Below are positions 6,718 to 14,369 of a DNA stretch of 21,917 nucleotides, in pieces. This DNA comes from CAYHYG01 sp964360835 (GTDB lineage Bacteria > Patescibacteriota > Patescibacteriia > UBA1558 > 2-01-FULL-52-15). Below the pieces are notes generated by a model. That model saw only the letters and a list, made by a program, of their open reading frames with translations. It was not told where the DNA came from and did not search any database. Position 1 is the stretch's first letter, and each line of letters opens with the position of its first letter. The position numbers and the translations under genes were made by a program. The DNA is taken from positions 1 to 21,917 of the forward strand of contig CAYHYG010000016.1 in NCBI GenBank assembly GCA_964360835.1, in the 5' to 3' direction.

Positions 6718-7355
6718 AGAGATTTGAGTACCACTTCCAAATGATGGTGAATCTTGGGGATCTCTTGTTCGCCGTTAATGCGGATAATCTTATCTAGTTT
6801 TTGGTAATATTCGATGACCTTCTCTGTCTCAGAATGATAGATAGCCAAACGTTGTCTAACTGCTTCCTCATGATCATCGTCCCGTCGTGTCAGCGGCTCA
6901 CCATCATAATCACAGATGCCCTGAGTCTTTGGTTTATTCGTGATCGTATTGAACACGTGCCCCTGAGGACAGTTGACGCGCGTGACAATGCGGCGGACTG
7001 CCTCTTGATCGCTAATTTCAAAAACAACGATACTATCCAAGGGTCGCATAGCTTCCAGCTGTTCCGCTTGATCCAGACTACGCGGAAAACCGTCCAGGAT
7101 GAAACCTTTAGCCGTGTCTAATTGCTTCAGGTGATTGACTAAAATTTCAATAGTCAGAGCTGTCGGTACCAGCTTGCCGCTGGTGGTCAGCTCTTTGATC
7201 TGTCTACCTTGCTCAGTATTTGCCTCAGATGCCTGTCGTAACATAGCGCCCATACCCAGTACAGTAAAACCGTAGCCCTTTTCTAATAGAAGCGCTTGCG
7301 TACCCTTACCAGACCCCTGAGGTCCCAAGAAAGCTAACTGAAGATTTTGTCTCAC
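6714..7355 (-). CDS. adk: Adenylate kinase with an altered LID zinc motif
   Basis: Interconverts AMP + ATP and 2 ADP in the cytoplasm. From the GTG at 7355 the protein has 213 residues. P-loop GPQGSGKGTQ (11-20), the NMP-binding part with GKLVPTALT, the signature FILDGFPRSLDQAEQLE, and a long LID are all present. The LID has CPQGHVFN..ICDYDG instead of the usual C-x2-C..C-x2-C/D, so the second zinc ligand is Gly, possibly replaced by the neighbouring His. A TTG at 7373 would add six residues (ICNISV); I prefer GTG because members usually start six to ten residues before the P-loop, but either is possible. It leads a five-gene operon with its own promoter rather than following secY. Confidence 0.95.
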   Translation of the reverse strand: MRQNLQLAFLGPQGSGKGTQALLLEKGYGFTVLGMGAMLRQASEANTEQGRQIKELTTSGKLVPTALTIEILVNHLKQLDTAKGFILDGFPRSLDQAEQLEAMRPLDSIVVFEISDQEAVRRIVTRVNCPQGHVFNTITNKPKTQGICDYDGEPLTRRDDDHEEAVRQRLAIYHSETEKVIEYYQKLDKIIRINGEQEIPKIHHHLEVVLKSL

Positions 7356-7386
7356 GGATATATTACAAATCAATGATTACTTGGCC

Positions 7387-7415
7387 ATTCTAGCGTAAAA
7401 ATCGGCTAAAAACAA
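7387..7415 (-). promoter_or_regulatory. Predicted adk operon promoter
   Basis: On the minus strand TTGTTT (7415-7410), a 17-base spacer and TAGAAT (7392-7387) lie between the restriction enzyme gene and adk. Initiation near 7380 gives a leader of about 25 bases to the GTG at 7355. This would free adk-map-ruvX and the genes after it from dependence on the inserted gene or the spc operon. Confidence 0.55.
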
Positions 7416-7447
7416 GCATTATTTTGTCTCGATGTGTGTCGAAAACT

Positions 7448-10156
7448 TTATGAAATTTTGATCAACTCTTTATAGAGATTAAATAGAAATTCCAGTCTTT
7501 CAGCATCTGTTGAGAAAGTTCGACGTCCATAGGCAGAATCAACAGCTTTATCCAACCTTTGATGAGCTTTTACCAAGTCTGCCGGCATAGTCAGAGGATT
7601 ATACATGTCAGCTAGAGAGCTGTCTGGGTATTTCTGGCGAACATCAAGAACTTCTTGCGCCGCTTGCTCAATAGTTTCTACTTTCTCTTCAGTCGGACTT
7701 TCTGGCCAAGGAAAATTATTATAAACAATATCCTTGGAGTATCTAAAATCACTTTTTAATCTTCCGCAAACCTGTCGCACCCAGGCCATGTGCATTTCGC
7801 TTTCTAATACGCCGAAGTGATAAAGGGTTGCATTAGGAATAGCCATGCAAGTATCGCTAACAATATAATCCTTGCTAAAGAAACCCATTGGGATGTATTT
7901 TCTATTTTCAGAGGATACACGAGGAATGACAATCGCAGAGCTGGGATTATTTTTATCTCTAAATAAAGCTGGGGTAGAAGCAAATCTTTGCGTCGAAGCT
8001 GCCTTACTGCTCAGTCTAAACTCTTTGACGCGTTCGACTCTTTTCAATATCTCTGGACTACTCTTTATCTCTTCCGGTTTCGCGTCTATTAGCCACAAAC
8101 ACCATCTCTTACCGTTATTTAAAAATTCCTTGGCGCTTATGAGAGGCTTTATAAATCTAATTATTTCTGGTGCTTCTTTTAATAATTCATTTTTTTCTTT
8201 ATCAGAAAGCAGAAGATGACCTCCGTCCAATGGCATATTGCCGAAAGTCATTAACGGTATTCCGCTAATAGGTTTTTGACGACTCGAAATAACAACATCA
8301 TCAGCTACAACGAGATATGGATTAATATTCTTTACTTCAATTTTGTGCGGCTCATTTTTAATATTTTCATACTCATAAAGAAATTTTTTATCTATATCAA
8401 AATTTCCAAAGCCAATTATTACGCAATAAACAGCAGCCCTGCCTTGAGCCTCATTCATCCATTTGAAGGTTCTGTGGGCAAATTGAATCTTAATCCCATA
8501 CTTTTTTAAAAGTTCATTCCACAGAATTCCTACTTGTTCTCCTTGGGTAATCGAGTTCGTAGAGACAAATGCGCATTTAATAGTAGTTCCTTGAATATAT
8601 TGTGCCGCCTTAACATACCAGGCTGTTACATAATCAAGGACTCCAACGCCTTTTGTATGGTTAAACACGTCCTCAAGTTCATTTCGCTGTTCAACGGTCA
8701 TCAACTTTGAGCCACTGAAAGGTGGATTGCCGAGAATATATGATAACTCTTGCTTTCGAATAATATCAGACCAGTCTGTTGTCAACGCATTACCAATGAC
8801 GATTTTCGCTCCATCGGTCAGCGGTAGTCTGACATAGTTTCTACCAAAGGCTGTGCTGGCTAGTTCATTCATCTGATGATCCATCAGCCAGATGGCTGTC
8901 TGGGCAATACGAGCTGGAAATTCTTCTATCTCAATGCCATAGAATTGTTCCGGGCGGACTTTGATTAGCTTTACATCAATTGGCAGTGTTGCATTTATAG
9001 AACCATAACGAAGTTTCAGCATCTCTAACTCCAATAGCCGCAACTCTCTGTAGGCAATAATCAAAAAATTACCACAGCCACAAGCAGGATCGAGAAATTT
9101 GAGTGATGTTAGCTTAGTCTGAAAATCAACTAATTTTCGACTGTTCTCTCCACAGGCTTTCAGTTCTGCCTTTAGTTCATCTAAGAATAATGGCTGAATA
9201 AGTTTAAGAATATTTGTCTCTGAGGTATAGTGCGCGCCAAGTTCACGTCTGACTTTCTTATCCATAACGGACTGGAACATAGAACCAAAAATAGCAGGAC
9301 TGATCTTACTCCAATTAAATCCACAGGCATCTAACAATCTTTCTCTCATCTCACTATTAAATGCTGGCAAAGGTAAATTCTCAGAAAATAACCCCCCATT
9401 GACGTAAGGAAATGATGACAGGTCTTCATCAAGCGTGCTCGGTCGTTTTTCTGTCGGAGTGTTAAGAGTTTGGAATATATTTGTTAGCTGTCCTCCCAGA
9501 TCAGTCCCGTCAGGATTAGTTTTATTCTCTAAGTAAGTGCGAAACGTTGAGGGATTAAAAATTATACTATCATCAGCGAATAGACAAAAGAGGAGACGCA
9601 CTAAGAGCATTTTTAGTTCATGGTTTCCATATCCTGACTCTGAGATAGCATCATATAAAGCTCCTAATTTCTCCGCCGCTTTAATATTGGCCGGGTCTTC
9701 AGGTTTATACTCCTGTTTACTATAGCCAGCGATAAAGCCAAATAATCGTAGATGCTTAGTGAGATCTTTGAGCTCAAATTCAGTTTGTTTTTCTGTTTCT
9801 ATATCATAAAGTCGGAGTCGCTTAAAATCAGAAACCAAAATATACTTTGGTAAATCTCGCTCTTTTATCCCCTCAAAATATCCGGTGGCCTGAGTATAGG
9901 CTGAATCAAGGTTATTCCCTGCTGACTTGTGTTCTACCAGTAGTGTTCCCTTCCAAAACAAATCAATGAAACCAGTGGTATTTTTTAGTAATTTTACTGG
10001 TTCCTCAAACGAGGCTAAACGCCTGCGAGTCATGCCAAAAACATTGAAAAAAGCATCCCAAAAGCTTTTTGCTTCAGCGTCCTCACGGGTTTCATTTTCC
10101 CATTCTTTAGAAAATGCTAAAGCTCGGGTTTTTATCTCATTCCAACTTAAAGCCAT
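7448..10156 (-). CDS. MmeI-like single-chain restriction endonuclease and adenine methyltransferase (Type IIL/IIG)
   Basis: A 902-residue restriction-modification protein, close to MmeI (about 919). The N-terminal nuclease has the PD-(D/E)xK residues in GFIDLFWKGTLLVEHKSAG: Asp65, Glu75 and Lys77, the same spacing as the MmeI triad. A helical connector (about 140-300) leads to an N6-adenine methyltransferase: motif X at ELGAHYTS (305-312), motif I at FLDPACGCGNF (354-364), motif IV at GNPPF (476-480). The rest, about 600-830, should be the target-recognition domain. Such enzymes methylate one strand and cut about two turns away, and need no separate specificity or helicase subunit; none is encoded nearby. 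All key residues are present and the frame is open, so it is probably active. It lies between secY and adk, usually adjacent. More AT-rich codons (ATA, TTT, AAT) than the neighbours suggest transfer. No transposase or terminal repeats accompany it. The recognition site cannot be read by eye. Confidence 0.93.
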   Translation of the reverse strand: MALSWNEIKTRALAFSKEWENETREDAEAKSFWDAFFNVFGMTRRRLASFEEPVKLLKNTTGFIDLFWKGTLLVEHKSAGNNLDSAYTQATGYFEGIKERDLPKYILVSDFKRLRLYDIETEKQTEFELKDLTKHLRLFGFIAGYSKQEYKPEDPANIKAAEKLGALYDAISESGYGNHELKMLLVRLLFCLFADDSIIFNPSTFRTYLENKTNPDGTDLGGQLTNIFQTLNTPTEKRPSTLDEDLSSFPYVNGGLFSENLPLPAFNSEMRERLLDACGFNWSKISPAIFGSMFQSVMDKKVRRELGAHYTSETNILKLIQPLFLDELKAELKACGENSRKLVDFQTKLTSLKFLDPACGCGNFLIIAYRELRLLELEMLKLRYGSINATLPIDVKLIKVRPEQFYGIEIEEFPARIAQTAIWLMDHQMNELASTAFGRNYVRLPLTDGAKIVIGNALTTDWSDIIRKQELSYILGNPPFSGSKLMTVEQRNELEDVFNHTKGVGVLDYVTAWYVKAAQYIQGTTIKCAFVSTNSITQGEQVGILWNELLKKYGIKIQFAHRTFKWMNEAQGRAAVYCVIIGFGNFDIDKKFLYEYENIKNEPHKIEVKNINPYLVVADDVVISSRQKPISGIPLMTFGNMPLDGGHLLLSDKEKNELLKEAPEIIRFIKPLISAKEFLNNGKRWCLWLIDAKPEEIKSSPEILKRVERVKEFRLSSKAASTQRFASTPALFRDKNNPSSAIVIPRVSSENRKYIPMGFFSKDYIVSDTCMAIPNATLYHFGVLESEMHMAWVRQVCGRLKSDFRYSKDIVYNNFPWPESPTEEKVETIEQAAQEVLDVRQKYPDSSLADMYNPLTMPADLVKAHQRLDKAVDSAYGRRTFSTDAERLEFLFNLYKELIKIS

Positions 10157-10163
10157 ATTTATG

Positions 10164-10177
10164 TGCTAATATTAGCA
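10164..10177 (-). promoter_or_regulatory. Extended -10 promoter inside a perfect palindrome, restriction-methylase gene
   Basis: The 14-base perfect palindrome TGCTAATATTAGCA ends seven bases before the ATG. Its minus-strand reading includes TGC-TAATAT (10177-10169), an extended -10 element, with no clear -35 box. Initiation would be near 10162, leaving a leader of about six bases. A dimeric repressor bound to the palindrome would cover the -10 box, so self-regulation is possible, but no regulator gene is nearby. Confidence 0.5.
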
Positions 10178-10212
10178 TTTTTACAATTTTAAAGTAAGTC
10201 CTGAGGTATAAC

Positions 10213-10233
10213 AAAAAAACGCTAGCGAAGCGC
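10213..10233 (-). terminator. Predicted terminator after secY
   Basis: On the minus strand a short stem CGCT/AGCG (10232-10229 with 10223-10220, five-base loop, extendable by a G-U pair) runs straight into seven T (10219-10213). It lies 33 bases past the secY stop and would end the S10-spc transcript before the restriction gene. The short stem suggests partial termination. Confidence 0.6.
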
Positions 10234-10265
10234 TCCTAATTATTCAACTTATAACTAATAACTTC

Positions 10266-11537
10266 TTAACTAACCTCGTAATCTCTCATCACCAATTGTG
10301 CATCAATCTGTTTGACCGTTTCAATGACCACGGCCACCACGATCAGTAAACTCGTACCACCGACGGTCAGGTTGGCAATACCGGTAGTCTGTTGCATGAT
10401 GATTGGTAACACGGCAATCAGAGACAAGAAAACGGCGCCAGCCAAAACAATCCGATTCATCACTTGGGTTAGGTACTGAGAGGTGCTTTTGCCCGGTCGG
10501 ATACCAGGAACAAAGCCGCCCTGCTTTTGCAAATTTTCTGCAATCTGATCTGGTTTGAAAACAACGGCCGTATAAAAATAAGTAAAAGCAAAAACCATGA
10601 CAAAATAAACTATACCATAATACGTCTGGTTATTAAAAAAATCAATCACGCCATAAGCAAAGTTTGAAATCCAAGCGCTATTGGATGTCTGGAAAAAGCG
10701 TGCCACCAATGGTGGAAAGAGAACGACCGAGATGGCGAAAATGATCGGGATAACACCGGCCATATTCACGCGCAGGGGCAAATGAGTATTGACACTGCCC
10801 AAGCTACCGGCTCGTACTTGCCGCGCGTAGGAAACCGGAATGTTTCTCTGAGCTTCAGTCATAAAGACAATAGCCACAATGGTGACTAAAGCAATGACCA
10901 AGAACAGAACAACACTGAATACTTGGGTTGATAAATCAATAACCGAAAAAGCACGACCAAGAGTGCTTGGAAGTGAAGAGACAATACCGGCGAAAATTAA
11001 AAGAGAGATACCGTTACCTACTTTCTTTTCAGTAATTAATTCTCCTAGCCAGACCAAAAACATAGTACCGGCGGTCGTAACTGCCAGGGCGGTAATCCAT
11101 TGATACATCGACAACTCTCCCAATAATCCCCCTCCCTGTCGCTGAAGCAAAATAATGAAACTATACCCCTGAATAATGGCCAATGGTACGGTCAATAATC
11201 GAGTGTATTGATTGATCCGACGTTGTCCGCTCTCACCTTCTTTCTGAATCTCCTCTAGCTGAGGCACAATCATGACTAAGAGTTGCAAAATAATCGAGGC
11301 CGTAATATAAGGTCCAACACCCATCATGACCACAGAGAAATTCTCTAGTCCACCACCGGAAAATAAGTTTAGCAAACCTAAAATTTGATTACCAGAAAAA
11401 AAGCCCTTCAAACCGCTGGCGTCGATACCAGGAATCGGAATGTGAGCTGCTAAGCGAAATACAATCAATAAAGCCAAGACAAACAGTAATTTATTACGTA
11501 TGTCTCTAGCCCGCCAAATTTGTAACAGGCGATTCAT
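10266..11537 (-). CDS. secY: Preprotein translocase subunit SecY
   Basis: The channel subunit of the Sec translocon in the cytoplasmic membrane, partner of SecE and SecA. The 423 residues are a normal length, with ten predicted membrane helices. Landmarks are the N-terminal IWRARDIRNKLLFVLALL, the plug-region IPIPGID, the loop QKEGESGQRRINQYTR and the conserved EKKVGNGISLLIFAGI. The C-terminal cytosolic loop includes KQGGFVPGIRPGKST, a SecA and ribosome contact in the family. It is the last gene of the spc part, starting six bases after rplO. Normally adk follows directly; here a terminator and the restriction enzyme gene intervene. Confidence 0.97.
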   Translation of the reverse strand: MNRLLQIWRARDIRNKLLFVLALLIVFRLAAHIPIPGIDASGLKGFFSGNQILGLLNLFSGGGLENFSVVMMGVGPYITASIILQLLVMIVPQLEEIQKEGESGQRRINQYTRLLTVPLAIIQGYSFIILLQRQGGGLLGELSMYQWITALAVTTAGTMFLVWLGELITEKKVGNGISLLIFAGIVSSLPSTLGRAFSVIDLSTQVFSVVLFLVIALVTIVAIVFMTEAQRNIPVSYARQVRAGSLGSVNTHLPLRVNMAGVIPIIFAISVVLFPPLVARFFQTSNSAWISNFAYGVIDFFNNQTYYGIVYFVMVFAFTYFYTAVVFKPDQIAENLQKQGGFVPGIRPGKSTSQYLTQVMNRIVLAGAVFLSLIAVLPIIMQQTTGIANLTVGGTSLLIVVAVVIETVKQIDAQLVMRDYEVS

Positions 11538-11543
11538 GAAATA

Positions 11544-12029
11544 TTATTCTTTTACTTCTGCCTCTACGACAGTTTTGATCTTTGGTTTAATCAACTCTAC
11601 CTGACCACCGGCTTTTTCGACTGCGGTTTTAGCACCGGCTGTAATGGCTTGAACCTTAATGGTCAGAGCTTTCTTCAGGTTGCCACCGCCGATAATCTTG
11701 ACCATTTTCACGGATGAACTGATAGCACCATGACTTCTTAGTGTCTTTAATGATACCACAGATCCGGCTGTAAAGAGATTGTCCAGAGTAGCCAAAGTGA
11801 TGGCTTCCGGCTGAATACGTCGGGATTTGAAACCACGAGTCTTTGGAATACGGAGCAAATAGCTGCGTACGCCTTTCTGTACCAGACCACCCCGACCACC
11901 AGAACGCGCTCGCTGACCTTTGAGACCGCGAGTCGAATACGTGCCGTGACCGCTAGCATTACCGCGTCCGAGACGCTTCTTGCGGTGAGTGGAACCTTTG
12001 GCTGCTTTTAGATTGTGTAAAGCTAACAT
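11544..12029 (-). CDS. rplO: Large ribosomal subunit protein uL15
   Basis: uL15 binds 23S rRNA in the centre of the 50S subunit and acts late in assembly. The 161 residues start with MLALHNLKAAKGSTHRKKRL and the Gly/Arg-rich GRGNASGHGTYSTRGLKGQ typical of the flexible N-terminal arm, followed by the globular domain with GGGNLKKALTIKV. The end (about 145-161) is a short charged tail. It starts one base after rpsE; the gene normally between them, rpmD for uL30, is absent. Confidence 0.97.
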   Translation of the reverse strand: MLALHNLKAAKGSTHRKKRLGRGNASGHGTYSTRGLKGQRARSGGRGGLVQKGVRSYLLRIPKTRGFKSRRIQPEAITLATLDNLFTAGSVVSLKTLRSHGAISSSVKMVKIIGGGNLKKALTIKVQAITAGAKTAVEKAGGQVELIKPKIKTVVEAEVKE

Positions 12030-12030
12030 A

Positions 12031-12669
12031 TTAATCTTTCTTCTTGGCTACTACTTTAGTCTTTGGTTTGCTCTCAGCTTTTTTCTCATCTGAGTCTACG
12101 CTCTCACCTGCTTCTTCCTGATGTGGATATTTCAAAGCGGCCAAAGCCATGAAGGTGGCGTGAACATTATTAATCTTGTTGTTGGAACCTAGTATTTTGG
12201 CGCTGACATTCTCGATACCGGATAATTCCAAAACGGATCGTACGGCACCGCCAGCTTTGATACCCGTACCACTGCGGGCTGGCTTAAATAATACGCGAGC
12301 CGCGCCAAATTTGATACGAATTTCGTGAGGAATAGTATTTTTGTAACTCTTGACTGTCAGTAAATTTTTCTTGGCTTTGGTGGCGGCTTTATTCAGAGCG
12401 ATAGAAACATCAGCACCTTTGGCCACAGCCCAACCAATTTTACCTTTGCGATCCCCGACCACAACGCAGGCACGGAAACGCATACGTTTACCACCAGCCA
12501 TGACACGAGTAACACGGGCTAGATCAATCGTTTTCTGATCAAACTCGTCACGTTCGCGCTCACGAGGACGTCCACCACGTGGCCCTCTGGGACGACGATC
12601 TCTGCCGTCCATTGGCCGACGAGTCTCTGGAGCCGGACTGGTTGCTACTTGTTGTTTTTCTTCTGCCAT
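12031..12669 (-). CDS. rpsE: Small ribosomal subunit protein uS5, extended at both ends
   Basis: uS5 is a 30S protein near the mRNA entrance and the decoding centre, important for accuracy. The core (from about residue 43) has VTRVMAGGKRMRFRACVVVG and the later GIKAGGAVRSVLELSGI. At 212 residues it exceeds the usual 160-170 because of an Arg/Pro/Gly-rich N-terminal arm (1-42, with RDRRPRGPRGGRPRERERD) and a Lys-rich C-terminal tail (about 190-212). Such basic low-complexity arms probably contact rRNA and are known in CPR-like genomes, but their role here is an inference. No Shine-Dalgarno site precedes the ATG. Confidence 0.97.
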   Translation of the reverse strand: MAEEKQQVATSPAPETRRPMDGRDRRPRGPRGGRPRERERDEFDQKTIDLARVTRVMAGGKRMRFRACVVVGDRKGKIGWAVAKGADVSIALNKAATKAKKNLLTVKSYKNTIPHEIRIKFGAARVLFKPARSGTGIKAGGAVRSVLELSGIENVSAKILGSNNKINNVHATFMALAALKYPHQEEAGESVDSDEKKAESKPKTKVVAKKKD

Positions 12670-12673
12670 AAAT

Positions 12674-13027
12674 TTAAAAAGTTAATCCTCCGCTGCGTGC
12701 ACCATCAGCCAGGGCTTTGACCTGTCCATGATATTTGTAACGGCCTTTATCAAAAACGACTTCCTTAATGCCAGCGGCCAAAGCTTTCTCAGCAATCTTC
12801 TGACCAACAGCCTCAGCCCGAGCAATACCATTGGCGGCTTTCTTGATTTCAGTATGCGAAACAGAGACCAAGGTTTTGGCTTGGGCGTCATCAATGATCT
12901 GAGCGCTGATGTGTTTCAAACTACGGAATACAGACAAACGCGGACGGCCGGTTCCGGCAATCTTGGCGCGTGATCTGATCTCTCGACGCATGGCACGCTG
13001 TTGCTTTAATTTATTCTGATCTTTCAT
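12674..13027 (-). CDS. rplR: Large ribosomal subunit protein uL18
   Basis: uL18 binds 5S rRNA and anchors it with uL5 to the 50S subunit. The 117 residues are the normal length: basic N-terminus (MKDQNKLKQQRAMRREIRSR), then GTGRPRLSVFRSLKHISAQIIDD, and the C-terminal FDKGRYKYHGQVKALADGAR motif. It is four bases before rpsE. A GGGTCAG hairpin element separates it from rplF upstream. Confidence 0.97.
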   Translation of the reverse strand: MKDQNKLKQQRAMRREIRSRAKIAGTGRPRLSVFRSLKHISAQIIDDAQAKTLVSVSHTEIKKAANGIARAEAVGQKIAEKALAAGIKEVVFDKGRYKYHGQVKALADGARSGGLTF

Positions 13028-13038
13028 AATTTTAAATT

Positions 13039-13107
13039 AGGGTCAGGTTTAAGGGTCGGGGTCAGGGTGTCGGTTCTACAATGAACCTGTCCCTGATTAC
13101 TGACCCT
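13039..13107. repeat. GGGTCAG hairpin element, copy A (rplF-rplR gap)
   Basis: This fills most of the 90-base gap. Outer arms are GGGTCAG (13040-13046) and CTGACCC (13100-13106), a second pair is TCAGGG/CCCTGA, and the tip is GGTTC-TACAAT-GAACC. Copies B and C share the same right arm (CCTGTCCCTGATTACTGACC in A), but the tip differs and still pairs. See the other two copies at 15611-15677 and 17789-17847. Confidence 0.8.
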
Positions 13108-13117
13108 CTATCTTAAA

Positions 13118-13660
13118 TTACCCCGCCTTCACCACTTTACCAGCCTTACGACGGATAGTCTCATCAACATATTTAATACCTTTACCTTTGTATGGTTCTG
13201 GTTTCTTGATGCCACGAATTTCAGCCGCTGCCTGACCGACCATATGACGGTCAATACCTTCGACCGTAATAATGTTCTTTTCTACCGATAAAGCAATACC
13301 TTCCGGAGCTTCGTAGGTAACAGGATGTGAAAAACCAACATTTAAAACCAAATTTTTACCTTGATTAGCTGCTTTGAAACCAATACCGTTGATTTCTAAC
13401 TGTTTGCGAAAACCTTGAGACACGCCGGTAACCATATTAGCCACCAAAGAACGCATTAAACCCCAGATAGCGCCAGATCCTTTGAGGTCGGGCTTGGCTA
13501 ACGTTACTTGTAACTCTTGGCCATTCTGCTCAATACCTACAGCTGGGTGTAAGGTCATCTGCAATGTTCCCTTTGGCCCTTTGACGGTAATGTCTCTGTC
13601 AGCCACTATTAAAGTGACGTCAGAAGGTAAGGTGATAATTTTTTTTCCAATTCTAGACAT
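13118..13660 (-). CDS. rplF: Large ribosomal subunit protein uL6
   Basis: uL6 sits near the factor-binding site of the 50S subunit, by the sarcin-ricin loop. From the ATG at 13660 it is 180 residues and starts MSRIGKKIITLPSDV, the family signature; an in-frame ATG at 13687 would add nine atypical residues. The two repeated beta domains are visible, with DITVKGPKGTL and the C-terminal IRGIKKPEPYKGKGIKYVDE. Length is normal. No Shine-Dalgarno site is seen. Confidence 0.97.
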   Translation of the reverse strand: MSRIGKKIITLPSDVTLIVADRDITVKGPKGTLQMTLHPAVGIEQNGQELQVTLAKPDLKGSGAIWGLMRSLVANMVTGVSQGFRKQLEINGIGFKAANQGKNLVLNVGFSHPVTYEAPEGIALSVEKNIITVEGIDRHMVGQAAAEIRGIKKPEPYKGKGIKYVDETIRRKAGKVVKAG

Positions 13661-13695
13661 ATTCGTGTTGCAAATTTCAATAATCAATATTCAAG

Positions 13696-14106
13696 TTACC
13701 AGATTTCAAATAATAATTCACCGCCAATATTGGCCTTGCGAGCCTGTCGGTTGGTCAGGACGCCCTGTGAGGTAGAAATCACCGCCAAACCCAATCCATT
13801 CAGAACGGTAGGAATGCGATCAGAACCCACATAGACTTTGTGACTTGGGCGACTAATACGTTTCAGATGCTTGATAGTCGGAGCGCCATTACTACGATAG
13901 CGCAAAACAATGCGTAATTGATCATAACGAGGACCCGTGCCATCGGTAGCGGCGGCAATTTTCTCAACTTTAAAGACGTACTTCTCGGCTTCGAGAACTT
14001 TGGCCACCTCGTGGCGTAAGCGTGAGTACGGCATCACAACCTCCGCATGCTTGACGGCAACGGCGTTACGAACTCTAGTTAATAAATCTGCGATTGGATC
14101 TGTCAT
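13696..14106 (-). CDS. rpsH: Small ribosomal subunit protein uS8
   Basis: uS8 binds helix 21 of 16S rRNA and is a primary 30S assembly protein; in E. coli it represses spc translation by binding its mRNA. The 136 residues (typical 130-135) start MTDPIADLLTRVRNA and end with the canonical STSQGVLTNRQARKANIGGELLFEIW, where STSQGVLT is the rRNA-contacting motif. The 35 bases between it and rplF are AT-rich with TTGAATATTGATTATTGAA-like repeats. Confidence 0.97.
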   Translation of the reverse strand: MTDPIADLLTRVRNAVAVKHAEVVMPYSRLRHEVAKVLEAEKYVFKVEKIAAATDGTGPRYDQLRIVLRYRSNGAPTIKHLKRISRPSHKVYVGSDRIPTVLNGLGLAVISTSQGVLTNRQARKANIGGELLFEIW

Positions 14107-14137
14107 CTTAGTTTAAATTTAGAAGTTGGAAGTTGAA

Positions 14138-14165
14138 AATTTGAATTTTGCAATTTGAATTTTGC
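14138..14165. repeat. Two exact tandem 14-base repeats, rpsZ-rpsH gap
   Basis: AATTTGAATTTTGC occurs at 14138-14151 and 14152-14165 with no mismatch, inside a 67-base AT-rich gap. Related sequence (AAGTTGGAAGTTGAAAATTTG) lies just left. Two units are far too few for a CRISPR; this looks like slippage in simple sequence. Confidence 0.85.
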
Positions 14166-14173
14166 ATTTTATA

Positions 14174-14368
14174 TTACCAGCTTGACTTAGTAACACCTGG
14201 AATCTCACCTTTATTAGCCAATTCACGGAAACAAATACGGCACAAACGGAATTTACGCATGTAAGCAGACTTCTTGCCGCAACGCCAACAGCGGCGGACA
14301 ACTCGGGAGGCGTATTTCGGATTAGTCAGTGAACGCTTGGATTTTGCGATTTGTGCTTCTGTTGCCAT
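14174..14368 (-). CDS. rpsZ: Small ribosomal subunit protein uS14, zinc-binding form
   Basis: uS14 is a 30S head protein. This is the short zinc-ribbon type (64 residues; usual 61): CWRCGKKSAYMRKFRLCRIC carries both CxxC pairs, and the C-terminus RELANKGEIPGVTKSSW is canonical. The N-terminus MATEAQIAKSKRSLTNPKYA is typical. The zinc form is the ancestral type found in the spc operon. The ATG at 14368 follows rplE by one base. Confidence 0.97.
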   Translation of the reverse strand: MATEAQIAKSKRSLTNPKYASRVVRRCWRCGKKSAYMRKFRLCRICFRELANKGEIPGVTKSSW

Positions 14369-14369
14369 A

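Noticed and set aside
4117..7355. Alternative genetic code with TGA as sense codon
   Set aside because: adk and the DUF192 gene end at TGA exactly where their families end, and no in-frame TGA occurs in the conserved genes.
8276..8509. Plus-strand ORFs inside the restriction enzyme gene
   Set aside because: They are AT-rich antisense shadows of a coding region whose motifs are clear on the minus strand.
7448..10156. Transposon carrying the restriction gene
   Set aside because: No transposase, integrase, terminal inverted repeats or target duplication were seen at either border.
14138..14165. CRISPR-like direct repeats
   Set aside because: Two adjacent 14-mers with no spacers; a simple tandem duplication.
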